A stretch of DNA of 8,358 nucleotides from contig DHLT01000198.1 of assembly GCA_002405405.1 (NCBI GenBank), forward strand, positions 1-8,358, read 5' to 3'. The notes below the pieces were generated by a model. That model searched no databases. It was not told where the DNA came from and saw nothing but the letters and a program-made list of their open reading frames with translations. Made by a program: the position numbers and the translations under genes. Source of the stretch: Ignavibacteria bacterium UBA4661. GTDB taxonomy: Bacteria > Bacteroidota > Ignavibacteria > Kapaibacteriales > UBA4661. Below are positions 1 through 6,364 of the stretch, in pieces (within the stretch, counting starts at the first letter, position 1; each line of letters begins with the position of its first letter).

Positions 1-50
1 ACCTATCGTTGCCTTTTTAGTTTGTAAGAATTTTTTACTCAGCCGAAGAG

Positions 51-1067
51 TTACCTTGCATTTTCAATTTTACGTGTAATTGTTTTTCCACCGGTTTGAA
101 TGCGACAAAGATAATTTCCCGGCGCGATACCATCAGTTTCGACAGTCAAGGTCTGTTCACCGGCATTCATTGTTTGATTATTGACAATGGTCAGAATTTC
201 TTTGCCGGAAACATCATAGAGTTTGGCTGAAACCGGTCCTGACTCTTTCAACTGAAAGCGGACATGAGCAAGTTGGATCGCCGGATTGGGAAAGACTGAG
301 TTGTTGTCAATGTTGAGTACATCATTCGGTGTCTGTGGATCGAAAGGTGCAGGGAGAGAACCGTTCTGAGTGTTGACCCTTTTGCCATCCCACAGTAAAA
401 AGCGTGCCGCAACAAACTTTTTCATGAGGTCTTGCATTTGCTCGGGATTGCCTCCGCCCATACGGTTCATCATTTTGCCACGCAGAGCTTTACGCCAGCC
501 ACCATGATGATTCGTGTCGGGTGCAGGCAGATTATGTTTCGCTCTCCAGTCTGCAAGAATGTTTTCAGTTGCTTCTTGCCACTCATTGCGTTTCGATTTC
601 ATGCTTTCACCAATGCTTGCCAATGTCGAGGTATGAGCAGACGCGATAGGTTTGACTTCCTTCATTAAGGCAATTTCTTTTTGCCGAAACTCTTTCATGA
701 ATGATGGAGGTGTTGGGCGATGACCTTGTGCCATGTGCATAGGACGACGAGCGTGATCGGTTGGTCTATTGGCTTTCAAAGAATCTCTTAAAGCTTGCTG
801 AAGAGCATTTTGTTGTGCACGAAGAGCATTCAAGTCGGCAAGTTCTTTTGCAGAAAGCTGTGCGTCAAAGCGTGCTTTCATAGCTTGTAATGTTGGAAGA
901 ATTGTTCCGGTACGATATGCTTGTAGAGCCGCTTGCAGTTCTTTGCGGGCAGCAGAGTCCGGACGTGTACGTGCCGTTTGGGCGACAAGAGGTCGAGCTA
1001 AAGCCAGCGCAAGTATCAGACAGAATGATACATGAGCAAAAGAGCGAAGAGTTGAAGTGTATTGCAT
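51..1067 (-). CDS. Secreted Spy/CpxP-like His/Met-rich protein with T9SS C-terminal sorting domain
   Basis: The start at 1067 gives 338 aa. It is preferred over the more upstream ATG at 1175 because it is preceded by AAAGGA at good spacing and begins a clean signal peptide (about residues 1-30, ending LVAQ). Residues 35-100 are helical and charged and contain LSAKELADLNALRAQ, resembling the LTxxQ helices of Spy/CpxP periplasmic chaperones and metal sensors. Residues 101-230 are rich in His and Met (HARRPMHMAQGH, NHHGG, GKMMNRMGGG). Residues 257-338 are a typical T9SS type A sorting domain (VFPNP, KLYDVSGKE, GNYLCRI, ending KTITRKIENAR). Known for such tails: export across the outer membrane by T9SS with cleavage of the tail. 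Inferred: a surface or released protein that may bind metal ions or misfolded protein. The specific function is unknown. It lies downstream of the marR-type gene with a 165-bp gap, so it may have its own promoter, though I found no convincing one. Confidence 0.85.
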   Translation of the reverse strand: MQYTSTLRSFAHVSFCLILALALARPLVAQTARTRPDSAARKELQAALQAYRTGTILPTLQAMKARFDAQLSAKELADLNALRAQQNALQQALRDSLKANRPTDHARRPMHMAQGHRPTPPSFMKEFRQKEIALMKEVKPIASAHTSTLASIGESMKSKRNEWQEATENILADWRAKHNLPAPDTNHHGGWRKALRGKMMNRMGGGNPEQMQDLMKKFVAARFLLWDGKRVNTQNGSLPAPFDPQTPNDVLNIDNNSVFPNPAIQLAHVRFQLKESGPVSAKLYDVSGKEILTIVNNQTMNAGEQTLTVETDGIAPGNYLCRIQTGGKTITRKIENAR

Positions 1068-1232
1068 GGCAGAGTATCCTTTGATAAAAAATCCGAACAA
1101 AGAAAGTGAGATGTGCAGAGTCTTATACGTCTTGTTGTGTGTTCGCGCTAACACGTCTTTGATGAAGACGACCAAGGAAAAGTTTTAATGCAGCACACAA
1201 TTTTTTTGTTCTGATGATGTAAAATGGAATTT

Positions 1233-1688
1233 TTATGCTCCTTTCAGCTTGTCAAGCAAAGCGGTGAGTTGTTGAGCTTCGGCTTTGGTGAGTGTGCGAG
1301 CATAGCTGTAGGATGATGATTCATTAGCATCGATAGCCTCAAGGAGTTTTAGTCCTTTTTTAGTAATGACAACATCAACGCGCCGTTTGTCTTCGGCGCA
1401 AACTTTTTTGGCGACATAGTCTTTGGCAACAAGGCGCTCAACAATACGAGAGGTATCGGAAGCACGATCAAGCATACGATCGCGGATGTCGCTGGTAGAG
1501 AGTGCTGTGGGTGAAGAGCCGCGTAGGATACGTAACACATTGTATTGTTGTGGTGTGAGGTCGAACTCTGCAAAACGTTCTTGGGCTTGCGCATTGATCC
1601 ATGCCCCAGTATGCATGAGATTAACAACCATGCGTTCCCATTCGTTACGAAAAGGTTTGGTTTGTTTGATGTTATCTTCAATAGCCAT
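1233..1688 (-). CDS. MarR-family transcriptional regulator
   Basis: 151 aa, the usual length for the family. MarR proteins are dimeric winged-helix DNA-binding proteins, mostly repressors released by small ligands or oxidation. Residues 1-40 form the N-terminal dimerisation helix region. FDLTPQQYNVLRIL (42-55) is the typical start of the DNA-binding domain. The recognition helix is around 77-92 (SDTSRIVERLVAKDYV). The wing follows, with the hallmark CAEDKRRVDVVITKKG (97-112), including the conserved Asp-Lys-Arg. The C-terminal helices (residues 119-150) complete the dimer interface. C97 is the only cysteine and sits at the start of the wing, so thiol-based sensing is conceivable but unproven. 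The gene is downstream of and codirectional with the YceI-family gene, a common pairing in Bacteroidota. Tandem palindromic sites in the yceI-side promoter are candidate targets. The start at 1688 has only a weak upstream AGG. Confidence 0.93.
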   Translation of the reverse strand: MAIEDNIKQTKPFRNEWERMVVNLMHTGAWINAQAQERFAEFDLTPQQYNVLRILRGSSPTALSTSDIRDRMLDRASDTSRIVERLVAKDYVAKKVCAEDKRRVDVVITKKGLKLLEAIDANESSSYSYARTLTKAEAQQLTALLDKLKGA

Positions 1689-1760
1689 GATACTTGCCTA
1701 AAAAGTATATTCGATGAGTGTGGTTATGACAGAATGATTTTTGATATGATATATTCTCCT

Positions 1761-1804
1761 GAAATAAAAACTGCCATTCTGTTGGAAGCACAAGAATGGC
1801 AGTT
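1761..1804 (-). terminator. Rho-independent terminator downstream of the YceI-family gene
   Basis: A perfect 12-bp inverted repeat, AACTGCCATTCT (1769-1780) and AGAATGGCAGTT (1793-1804), is separated by a 12-nt loop. Read on the minus strand, the stem is followed directly by TTTTTATTTC. It begins 22 bp past the YceI-family stop codon and should end that transcript before the marR-type gene, at least in part. On the plus strand the stem is also followed by a short T-rich stretch, but no plus-strand gene ends here. Confidence 0.85.
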
Positions 1805-1825
1805 GTCTTTTTTGTGCGTATGCTA

Positions 1826-2362
1826 TTACGCAGCAACTTTCTGCATTTGAATACTCAACACAAGGCGAACATCATCGCTAACAACGATACCGCCTGCTTC
1901 GGTAACAGCAGACCAATTCAGGTTGAAATGTTTGCGATTGATAGTGCCGGTAATTTCAAAACCTGCTTTGGTATTGCCATAAAAATCAACCATTGTGCCG
2001 CCATACTCAACATCGAGTTCGATAGATTTTGTTACATCACGGATTGTGAAATCACCGGTCAATTTGAAATGGTTTTTACTGACAGGTGTAATACCTGTTG
2101 AGGTGAACGAAAGAGTCGGAAATGCTTCGGCATTGAAGAAGTCATCGCTTTTTAAGTGACCGTCACGTTGCTCATTGCCGGTGTTAATGCTGGCAATGTC
2201 GGCAGAGAATTGTACAACGGCATCGCTGAAATCAGGAGCATCGGCTTGCATTGTTGCTTGATAGGAACCAAATGTTCCTGTAACGGTTGCAATCATAAGG
2301 TGCTTGACTTTGAAGGTAACTTCGCTGTGAAGCGGATCGACTGTCCATTGGGTTGTTGGCAT
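1826..2362 (-). CDS. YceI-family protein (lipocalin-like, isoprenoid/lipid binding)
   Basis: The start at 2362 gives 178 aa and has the ribosome binding site GGAGG five bases upstream. A more upstream ATG (2407) adds only a poor 15-residue extension and is rejected. The family signatures are present in order: WTVDPLHSEVTFKVKHLMIATVTGTF (6-31), ADIASINTGNEQRDGHLKSDDFF (54-76), FPTLSFTSTGI (81-91), LTGDFTIRDVTKSIELDVEYGG (101-122), and GFEITGTINRKHFNLNW (134-150). YceI proteins fold into an extended beta-barrel that binds a long polyprenyl chain. Some are periplasmic, but this one has no signal peptide and is probably cytoplasmic. It is transcribed divergently from the metal-related cluster and precedes the marR-type gene. 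Its promoter contains two operator-like sites, so regulation by the adjacent MarR protein is a reasonable inference. Confidence 0.94.
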   Translation of the reverse strand: MPTTQWTVDPLHSEVTFKVKHLMIATVTGTFGSYQATMQADAPDFSDAVVQFSADIASINTGNEQRDGHLKSDDFFNAEAFPTLSFTSTGITPVSKNHFKLTGDFTIRDVTKSIELDVEYGGTMVDFYGNTKAGFEITGTINRKHFNLNWSAVTEAGGIVVSDDVRLVLSIQMQKVAA

Positions 2363-2409
2363 GAGAACCTCCGAAAAAATAATAAAATGATGAAGTAGTA
2401 GATTCAATG

Positions 2410-2443
2410 CAAAGTTAATGTTTGAACATCAATGTTGCAACAA
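2410..2443 (-). promoter_or_regulatory. Predicted Bacteroidota-type promoter of the YceI-family gene
   Basis: On the minus strand TAACTTTG (2410-2417) is an exact match to the -7 element TAnnTTTG known from Bacteroidota. Twenty bases upstream is TTGTTG (2438-2443), a fair -33 element. Transcription would start near 2403, leaving an untranslated leader of about 40 bases before the start at 2362. The spacer between the two elements is filled by the tandem operator-like repeats. Confidence 0.6.
2417..2442. promoter_or_regulatory. Two tandem palindromic operator-like sites, AATGTTnnAACA
   Basis: AATGTTTGAACA (2417-2428) and AATGTTGCAACA (2431-2442) agree at 10 of 12 positions and differ only in the two central bases. 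Each is itself near-palindromic: ATGTT-TG-AACAT, and the perfect 10-mer TGTTGCAACA. Their centres are 14 bp apart. They occupy the spacer of the leftward promoter, the classic position for a repressor that blocks RNA polymerase. The MarR-family protein encoded at 1233-1688 is the nearest candidate ligand. The pattern is directly visible; the binding protein is inferred. Confidence 0.55.
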
Positions 2444-2471
2444 TAATTTTTTTAAATATTATTTTTCCTCT

Positions 2472-2479
2472 TATTTTTG
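2472..2479 (+). promoter_or_regulatory. Predicted promoter -7 element for the metal-handling cluster
   Basis: TATTTTTG matches TAnnTTTG exactly and lies 43 bases before the HMA gene start, giving a plausible leader of about 35 bases. The -33 position is only T-rich (within the T run at 2447-2453) and lacks TTTG, so the promoter may be weak or need activation. Confidence 0.4.
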
Positions 2480-2521
2480 TTGCAGTATGTTGTTTTTCTC
2501 ATTTACATGGAGTAGGATACA

Positions 2522-3316
2522 ATGTACACCTATACACTCCAAATTTCCGGTATGACCTGTGGCGGTTGCGTAGCAACAGTGCAACGGCTCTTGCTTGCTG
2601 TGCGCGATACCGTATCGGCAGAAATTGATTTGGTAAGCGCGACAGCAAAAATGCGTACTGTTCGTGCTATTGACCGTGAAGAGATAACTCGCGCATTCGC
2701 AGGACACAGTAAATATGCTCTCGTTGCGTTTGAAGAGCTGAGCGAAGAAGTCGTATCATTGCCCATATTGCCGATACTTACGCCATCTGCCGAATCGGTG
2801 AAATCAATGAGCGATACGCCTGAACACACGCGCTCATGGTTCAATACCTACAAACCTGTACTTCTCATTTTTGCGCTTGTAGGAACAGTATCGCTGATTC
2901 TCGGTGTTGAACAAGGCATGTTCTCATGGATGACATTCCTGCGTGTCTTTATGGCGGGTTTCTTCTTGGTGTTTTCATTTTTTAAACTCTTGGATATTTC
3001 AGCTTTTGCCGAGAGCTATGCCATGTACGATATCGTTGCCAAACGTTTTCCTGTATGGGGAAAAATGTATCCCTTTGTTGAACTCGGTTTGGGTCTTGCT
3101 TTTGTGGCAGATATTGCGCCGGTAGCGATGAATTGGATAACGCTCATCGTCATGTCCGTTAGTATCGTTGGCGTTTTACAACAAGTGCTGAACAAACGTG
3201 CTATTCGGTGTGCATGCTTGGGAACAGTATTTCAACTACCGATGAGTACGATTACGATTATTGAAGATGGCTTAATGATTGTCATGAGCATTGGAATGAT
3301 TATATTGCATTCATGA
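2522..3316 (+). CDS. HMA metal-binding domain fused to a MauE/DoxX-like redox membrane domain
   Basis: 264 aa, started by ATG with GGAGTAGGA just upstream. Residues 2-70 are a heavy-metal-associated domain with the metal site SGMTCGGC (C13, C16), as in Cu(I) chaperones and MerP. A linker (71-108) follows. Then come about four to five membrane segments: roughly 111-129, 137-157, 184-201, 203-221 and 246-262. Between the last two is RCACLGTVFQLPMSTITIIEDG (229-250), the signature of MauE/DoxX-like membrane proteins, with the paired cysteines C230 and C232. MauE relatives support disulfide chemistry in the cell envelope. The fusion suggests that a thiophilic metal, probably copper, is held at the cytoplasmic HMA domain and linked to transport or thiol redox at the membrane. 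It is the first gene of the plus-strand cluster, and its stop overlaps the next start (ATGA). The domain calls are firm; the substrate is inferred. Confidence 0.88.
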   Translation: MYTYTLQISGMTCGGCVATVQRLLLAVRDTVSAEIDLVSATAKMRTVRAIDREEITRAFAGHSKYALVAFEELSEEVVSLPILPILTPSAESVKSMSDTPEHTRSWFNTYKPVLLIFALVGTVSLILGVEQGMFSWMTFLRVFMAGFFLVFSFFKLLDISAFAESYAMYDIVAKRFPVWGKMYPFVELGLGLAFVADIAPVAMNWITLIVMSVSIVGVLQQVLNKRAIRCACLGTVFQLPMSTITIIEDGLMIVMSIGMIILHS

Positions 3317-3732
3317 AATTCTCTCGTGTCATATCGTTCTTCGTTCTCTGCGTCCTTGTGATAGCACAAGTGGGTATTCCTGTCGTGTCGCATTGGTGTG
3401 GTGGCTTAGTGCAGGAGCGTTCGCTTGTTGCGAATGCGTCTTGCTGTTGCAATGAGGATGATTCCTCTGCAATCGATGATACCATGATGATGAATGACGA
3501 CGACTCGCCCTGCTGCCATGCCGACACCGATATTGCCCGTGCGGATTTCTCCGATCATGTTCTGCCAATACCACAAACAGTACCTGAAGCTCTGTGTGTT
3601 GATGTCGTAGCATTCTTCTGCAATACAACACTCTTTGTTGAGAATCCTTTGCTTCCTACGGCTTTTACCGAATCTGCTCCACCCGATATTTCCCAGCCTA
3701 CACCTGCGCTCTTGAGTGTGTTTCGTATTTGA
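3313..3732 (+). CDS. HYC_CC_PP-type small exported cysteine-rich protein
   Basis: 139 aa. Its start overlaps the stop of the HMA gene by 4 bp and has no ribosome binding site of its own, which implies translational coupling. Residues 1-25 are a signal peptide or membrane anchor (VISFFVLCVLVIAQVGIPVV). The family's eponymous pattern is visible: SHWCGG (H27, C29; His-Trp-Cys here in place of His-Tyr-Cys), a cysteine cluster at C44-C46, the pair C67-C68 followed by H69, and APPDI near the end (P123-P124). There are further cysteines at 95 and 103. Between the cysteine groups is an acidic, Met-rich stretch (DDTMMMNDDD, 56-64). Proteins of this type are found in Bacteroidota next to HMA and TonB-receptor genes, but their role is not established. 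The ligand set (Cys, His, Met) suggests periplasmic capture of a soft metal and handover between the receptor and the HMA protein. Confidence 0.75.
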   Translation: MKFSRVISFFVLCVLVIAQVGIPVVSHWCGGLVQERSLVANASCCCNEDDSSAIDDTMMMNDDDSPCCHADTDIARADFSDHVLPIPQTVPEALCVDVVAFFCNTTLFVENPLLPTAFTESAPPDISQPTPALLSVFRI

Positions 3733-3754
3733 GAAAAAGTAATTCTCTGCATCG

Positions 3755-3800
3755 TTCTGCTTGTTGTAAGCAGGACATAGAATTTCTTTTTTTCTTTTTA
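3755..3800 (+). terminator. Weak hairpin with T-rich tail between the HYC_CC_PP and TonB-receptor genes
   Basis: The stem TTCTGCTT (3755-3762) pairs with AAGCAGGA (3768-3775), including one G-U pair, around the 5-nt loop GTTGT. A T-rich stretch (3784-3799) begins 8 bases later. The gap makes it a poor classical terminator. It could attenuate transcription into the receptor gene and set its level relative to the two upstream genes. Confidence 0.3.
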
Positions 3801-3825
3801 CGAATCCATTATCAGGAATTTCTTT

Positions 3826-6255
3826 ATGCGAATCCTCAGTTTTCTTTCGATTCTTTGTGCATCGATTATTCTTCATGCAGAACAACTTGTTGCACAACAT
3901 GAACAACATCAATCAACTCATCAATCAACAAAACAATCAACTCAACAATCAACTCAACAATCAGCAAGTCAAGCGCGTACTCTGCATGGCATTGTGCGTG
4001 AAATTGTCAGCGAAGGCGGCACAAAAATAACTCGACCTTTGGTGGGTGCGACCGTGCAGTGGCTTGGCACAACCAAAGGTGCTGTAACGAAAGCCGATGG
4101 TACATTTTTAATCTACCACACGGCTGAAACACGTCGCTTGATCGTGAGTTTTATCGGCTACAAACGTGATACCATTACGATTGCGCCCGACCAAGAACAT
4201 ATCGACATTGTCCTGAAAAATGAACTCACTCTTTCGGCAGTTGAAGTAGAAGGATCAAACACGGTTACGATTACCAATGTTACCGCCAAAACTGAAAAGT
4301 TGACTGCACAAACACTCGAAAAATCCGCGTGCTGTTCGCTGTCGGAAGCATTTGAAAAAAGTGCTTCGGTGGAGGTGTCGTACAGCGATGGTGCAAGCGG
4401 TGCGCGACAAATCACGCTCTTGGGTTTGCGGAGTATCTACTCGCAAATGCTCATCGAAAATGTGCCGACGCATCGTGGTTTGGGCAGTGTATATGCAACC
4501 GATATGGTGCCGGGTCCATTTTTGGAATCGATTAGTATTTCCAAAGGTGCGGCAAGTGTTACGACCGGGCATGAGGGCATGACGGGGCTTATTAATTTGG
4601 AGTACAAACAATCTGATGCAGTTGAACCGCTTTTTGTGAATCTGTATGCGAATCATCTAGGCAGATACGAAGCAAATGCGCTGGCAACGCAACAGTGGAG
4701 TGATGAGTTTTCCTCTGCCATTATGCTGCATGGCAGAACCTTCAAAACGCGGCGCGATCAAAATGGTGATGGTTTTTTGGATATGCCGCTCTTCGATCAA
4801 TTTAACACCACCGCACGAGTGCGCTTTAGCACTGAACACATTGAACTGCAGGGCTTTGTGCGTGCTATCCGTGATACCCGCGAGAGTGGTCAATTCAACA
4901 CCGAAACACATCAGTACAGTGTGCCGCATTTTGCGATTAATACACGCACTGAACGCTATGAATTTTACACCAAAATGGGCTTATTGAATCCTTTTGACGG
5001 TGCATTCAAGAGTATTGCACTCATTGTTTCCGGTTCGCAACACCGCCTGAATCTTCGTGCGGGCGCAGATCGTTTTACGGAAGATAATATCGTTCCCTTT
5101 TACTTTATTCTGGGGCATGGCGATGATGACTATGTGCAGAACCGTGTGTATGCGGGCTATCAAGGCAGTCTTTCTGCGCGACTTATTGCCGTGAAAGAAT
5201 TCGATGATGAAAGCAAGCTCACCTTTGGTCTATCGAATACGTTTGATAATATCACCGATCAACTGGCTTTGCAACAATGGGGCATTCACAGCCGTGATTC
5301 TGCTTTGTATGGTGGTTCACGCCAAGAAAATGTGTTTGGTGCTTTTGCCGAATATGCGTTTTCACCGATGGAGAATATGAATGTGGTTGGTGGCATCCGT
5401 GCGGATTATCATTCGCTATTTGGCACAACGCTCACGCCACGACTCCATGCACGCTATAATTTCTCCGAAACAACAACACTTCGTGCTTCGGCAGGCAGTG
5501 GGTGGCGTTCGGCAGTGGTGATTGGTGAAAATGTTTCTGCATGGATGAATAATCGTAGAATCCAAATGGATAGCGCTATTCGCCCCGAACGCTCATGGAA
5601 TTATGGCATTTCGTTCACAACAGCAGTGAGTCTTTGGGGATTACCTCTGAGCATTGATGCAGAATTCTACCGCACAGAGTTCAGCAATCAGGTGGTTGCC
5701 GATATGGATCGCAGTGCGCGGGTGTTGGCATTGGGGAATCTGCAAGGGGAATCTTTCTCGAATTCTGCTATGCTCCAACTTGGAACAACATTCTTTGATC
5801 GTCTTGAATTCAATTTTGCCTATCGCTACATCGATGCTCGTACCGCGACCGGTATTGGCACAACAGGTACCGGAATGCAAGCATTGCGCGACCGTATGCT
5901 TATCAGTCCGCACCGTATACTTTCTACGGCAAGCTATGCTACTGAAGATAAAGGGTGGCAATTTGATGCAACGGTGTCGTACAACAGCAGTGGACGTATT
6001 CCTTCGACAGAAGACAATCCGACCGCGCATCAAATTGCTGATCGTTTTGAGGGATACACACTGATCAGCGGACAGATCACGAAGCGGTTTGGATCATTCG
6101 ACTTGTATGTCGGCGTGGAGAATGCACTCAATACGGTTGCCGTGAATCATATTATCAGCGGACATAATCCGTGGATGTTTCATTACGAAGCGGGATTAGC
6201 GGCAGGACCTTTTGACAACCGTACCTTCTACACAGGTATCCGTTGGCGGTGGTAG
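3826..6255 (+). CDS. TonB-dependent outer-membrane receptor, probable metal-complex importer
   Basis: 809 aa, a normal size for the family. AGGA lies nine bases before the ATG. A signal peptide (1-24, ending LVAQ) is followed by a low-complexity Gln-Ser-Thr stretch (25-50). Next is a carboxypeptidase-regulatory-like domain (about 53-140; GATVQWLGTTKGAVTKADGTF, VSFIGYKRD) and a plug domain (about 147-262; QITLLGLRSIYSQMLIENVP, VPGPFLESISISKGAASV, GMTGLINLEYK). A beta-barrel runs to the C-terminal TGIRWRW, with the usual aromatic last residue. The plug starts with ACCSLSEAFEKSASVEVSYSDG, holding vicinal cysteines 169-170. This version is one I associate with Bacteroidota receptors encoded beside HMA and HYC_CC_PP genes. 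Such receptors use TonB energy to import a bound substrate across the outer membrane. The substrate is not readable from sequence; a copper or other thiophilic metal complex is inferred from the neighbours and the Cys pair. Confidence 0.93.
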   Translation: MRILSFLSILCASIILHAEQLVAQHEQHQSTHQSTKQSTQQSTQQSASQARTLHGIVREIVSEGGTKITRPLVGATVQWLGTTKGAVTKADGTFLIYHTAETRRLIVSFIGYKRDTITIAPDQEHIDIVLKNELTLSAVEVEGSNTVTITNVTAKTEKLTAQTLEKSACCSLSEAFEKSASVEVSYSDGASGARQITLLGLRSIYSQMLIENVPTHRGLGSVYATDMVPGPFLESISISKGAASVTTGHEGMTGLINLEYKQSDAVEPLFVNLYANHLGRYEANALATQQWSDEFSSAIMLHGRTFKTRRDQNGDGFLDMPLFDQFNTTARVRFSTEHIELQGFVRAIRDTRESGQFNTETHQYSVPHFAINTRTERYEFYTKMGLLNPFDGAFKSIALIVSGSQHRLNLRAGADRFTEDNIVPFYFILGHGDDDYVQNRVYAGYQGSLSARLIAVKEFDDESKLTFGLSNTFDNITDQLALQQWGIHSRDSALYGGSRQENVFGAFAEYAFSPMENMNVVGGIRADYHSLFGTTLTPRLHARYNFSETTTLRASAGSGWRSAVVIGENVSAWMNNRRIQMDSAIRPERSWNYGISFTTAVSLWGLPLSIDAEFYRTEFSNQVVADMDRSARVLALGNLQGESFSNSAMLQLGTTFFDRLEFNFAYRYIDARTATGIGTTGTGMQALRDRMLISPHRILSTASYATEDKGWQFDATVSYNSSGRIPSTEDNPTAHQIADRFEGYTLISGQITKRFGSFDLYVGVENALNTVAVNHIISGHNPWMFHYEAGLAAGPFDNRTFYTGIRWRW
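3910..3969 (+). repeat. 12-bp tandem repeat encoding Gln-Ser-Thr-X
   Basis: Five tandem units of the CAATCAACTCAA type lie head to tail: two exact copies (3934-3957), two variants before them and one degenerate copy after. They encode QSTH-QSTK-QSTQ-QSTQ-QSAS directly after the receptor's signal peptide. Because the unit is a multiple of three, slippage would change linker length without breaking the frame. Confidence 0.9.
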
Positions 6256-6364
6256 ATGTTGCAAGAATTATCGGGTGTGATAGTCTTTAAGTCTCATTGG
6301 TATTGTTTGCTGAAATGTTGAGGATGACGTATGTTGGAGCATCTTCTTCTAATTTGTCATTGTA

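Noticed and set aside
1154..1170. Small hairpin CGTCTT/AAGACG between the marR-type and T9SS-protein genes
   Set aside because: Only a 6-bp stem with no T-run on either strand, so a terminator call is not supported.
1068..1175. N-terminal extension of the T9SS-tailed protein, starting at 1175
   Set aside because: It would put 36 residues before a good signal peptide, and the ATG at 1067 has AAAGGA upstream. The extension has no recognisable motif.
1723..1733. GTTATGACAGA shared with the inverted repeat at 8029-8039 (opposite strand) as a common operator
   Set aside because: An 11-base match is expected several times by chance within a window of this size, and the copy at 1723 lacks the second palindromic arm.
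2438..2485. TGCAACAA...TTGTTGCA long-range inverted repeat as a hairpin or riboswitch in the HMA leader
   Set aside because: The arms are far apart across an AT-rich stretch, and the left arm lies upstream of the predicted transcription start, so it would not form in the RNA.
5641..6064. Long open frames on both strands inside the receptor gene
   Set aside because: They overlap an intact, clearly homologous TonB-receptor frame and have no recognisable family; shadows of the real gene.
6267..6284. Hairpin ATTATC/GATAGT after the receptor gene
   Set aside because: The 6-bp AT-rich stem contains a G-U pair and is followed only by CTTTAA; too weak to call the end of the operon.
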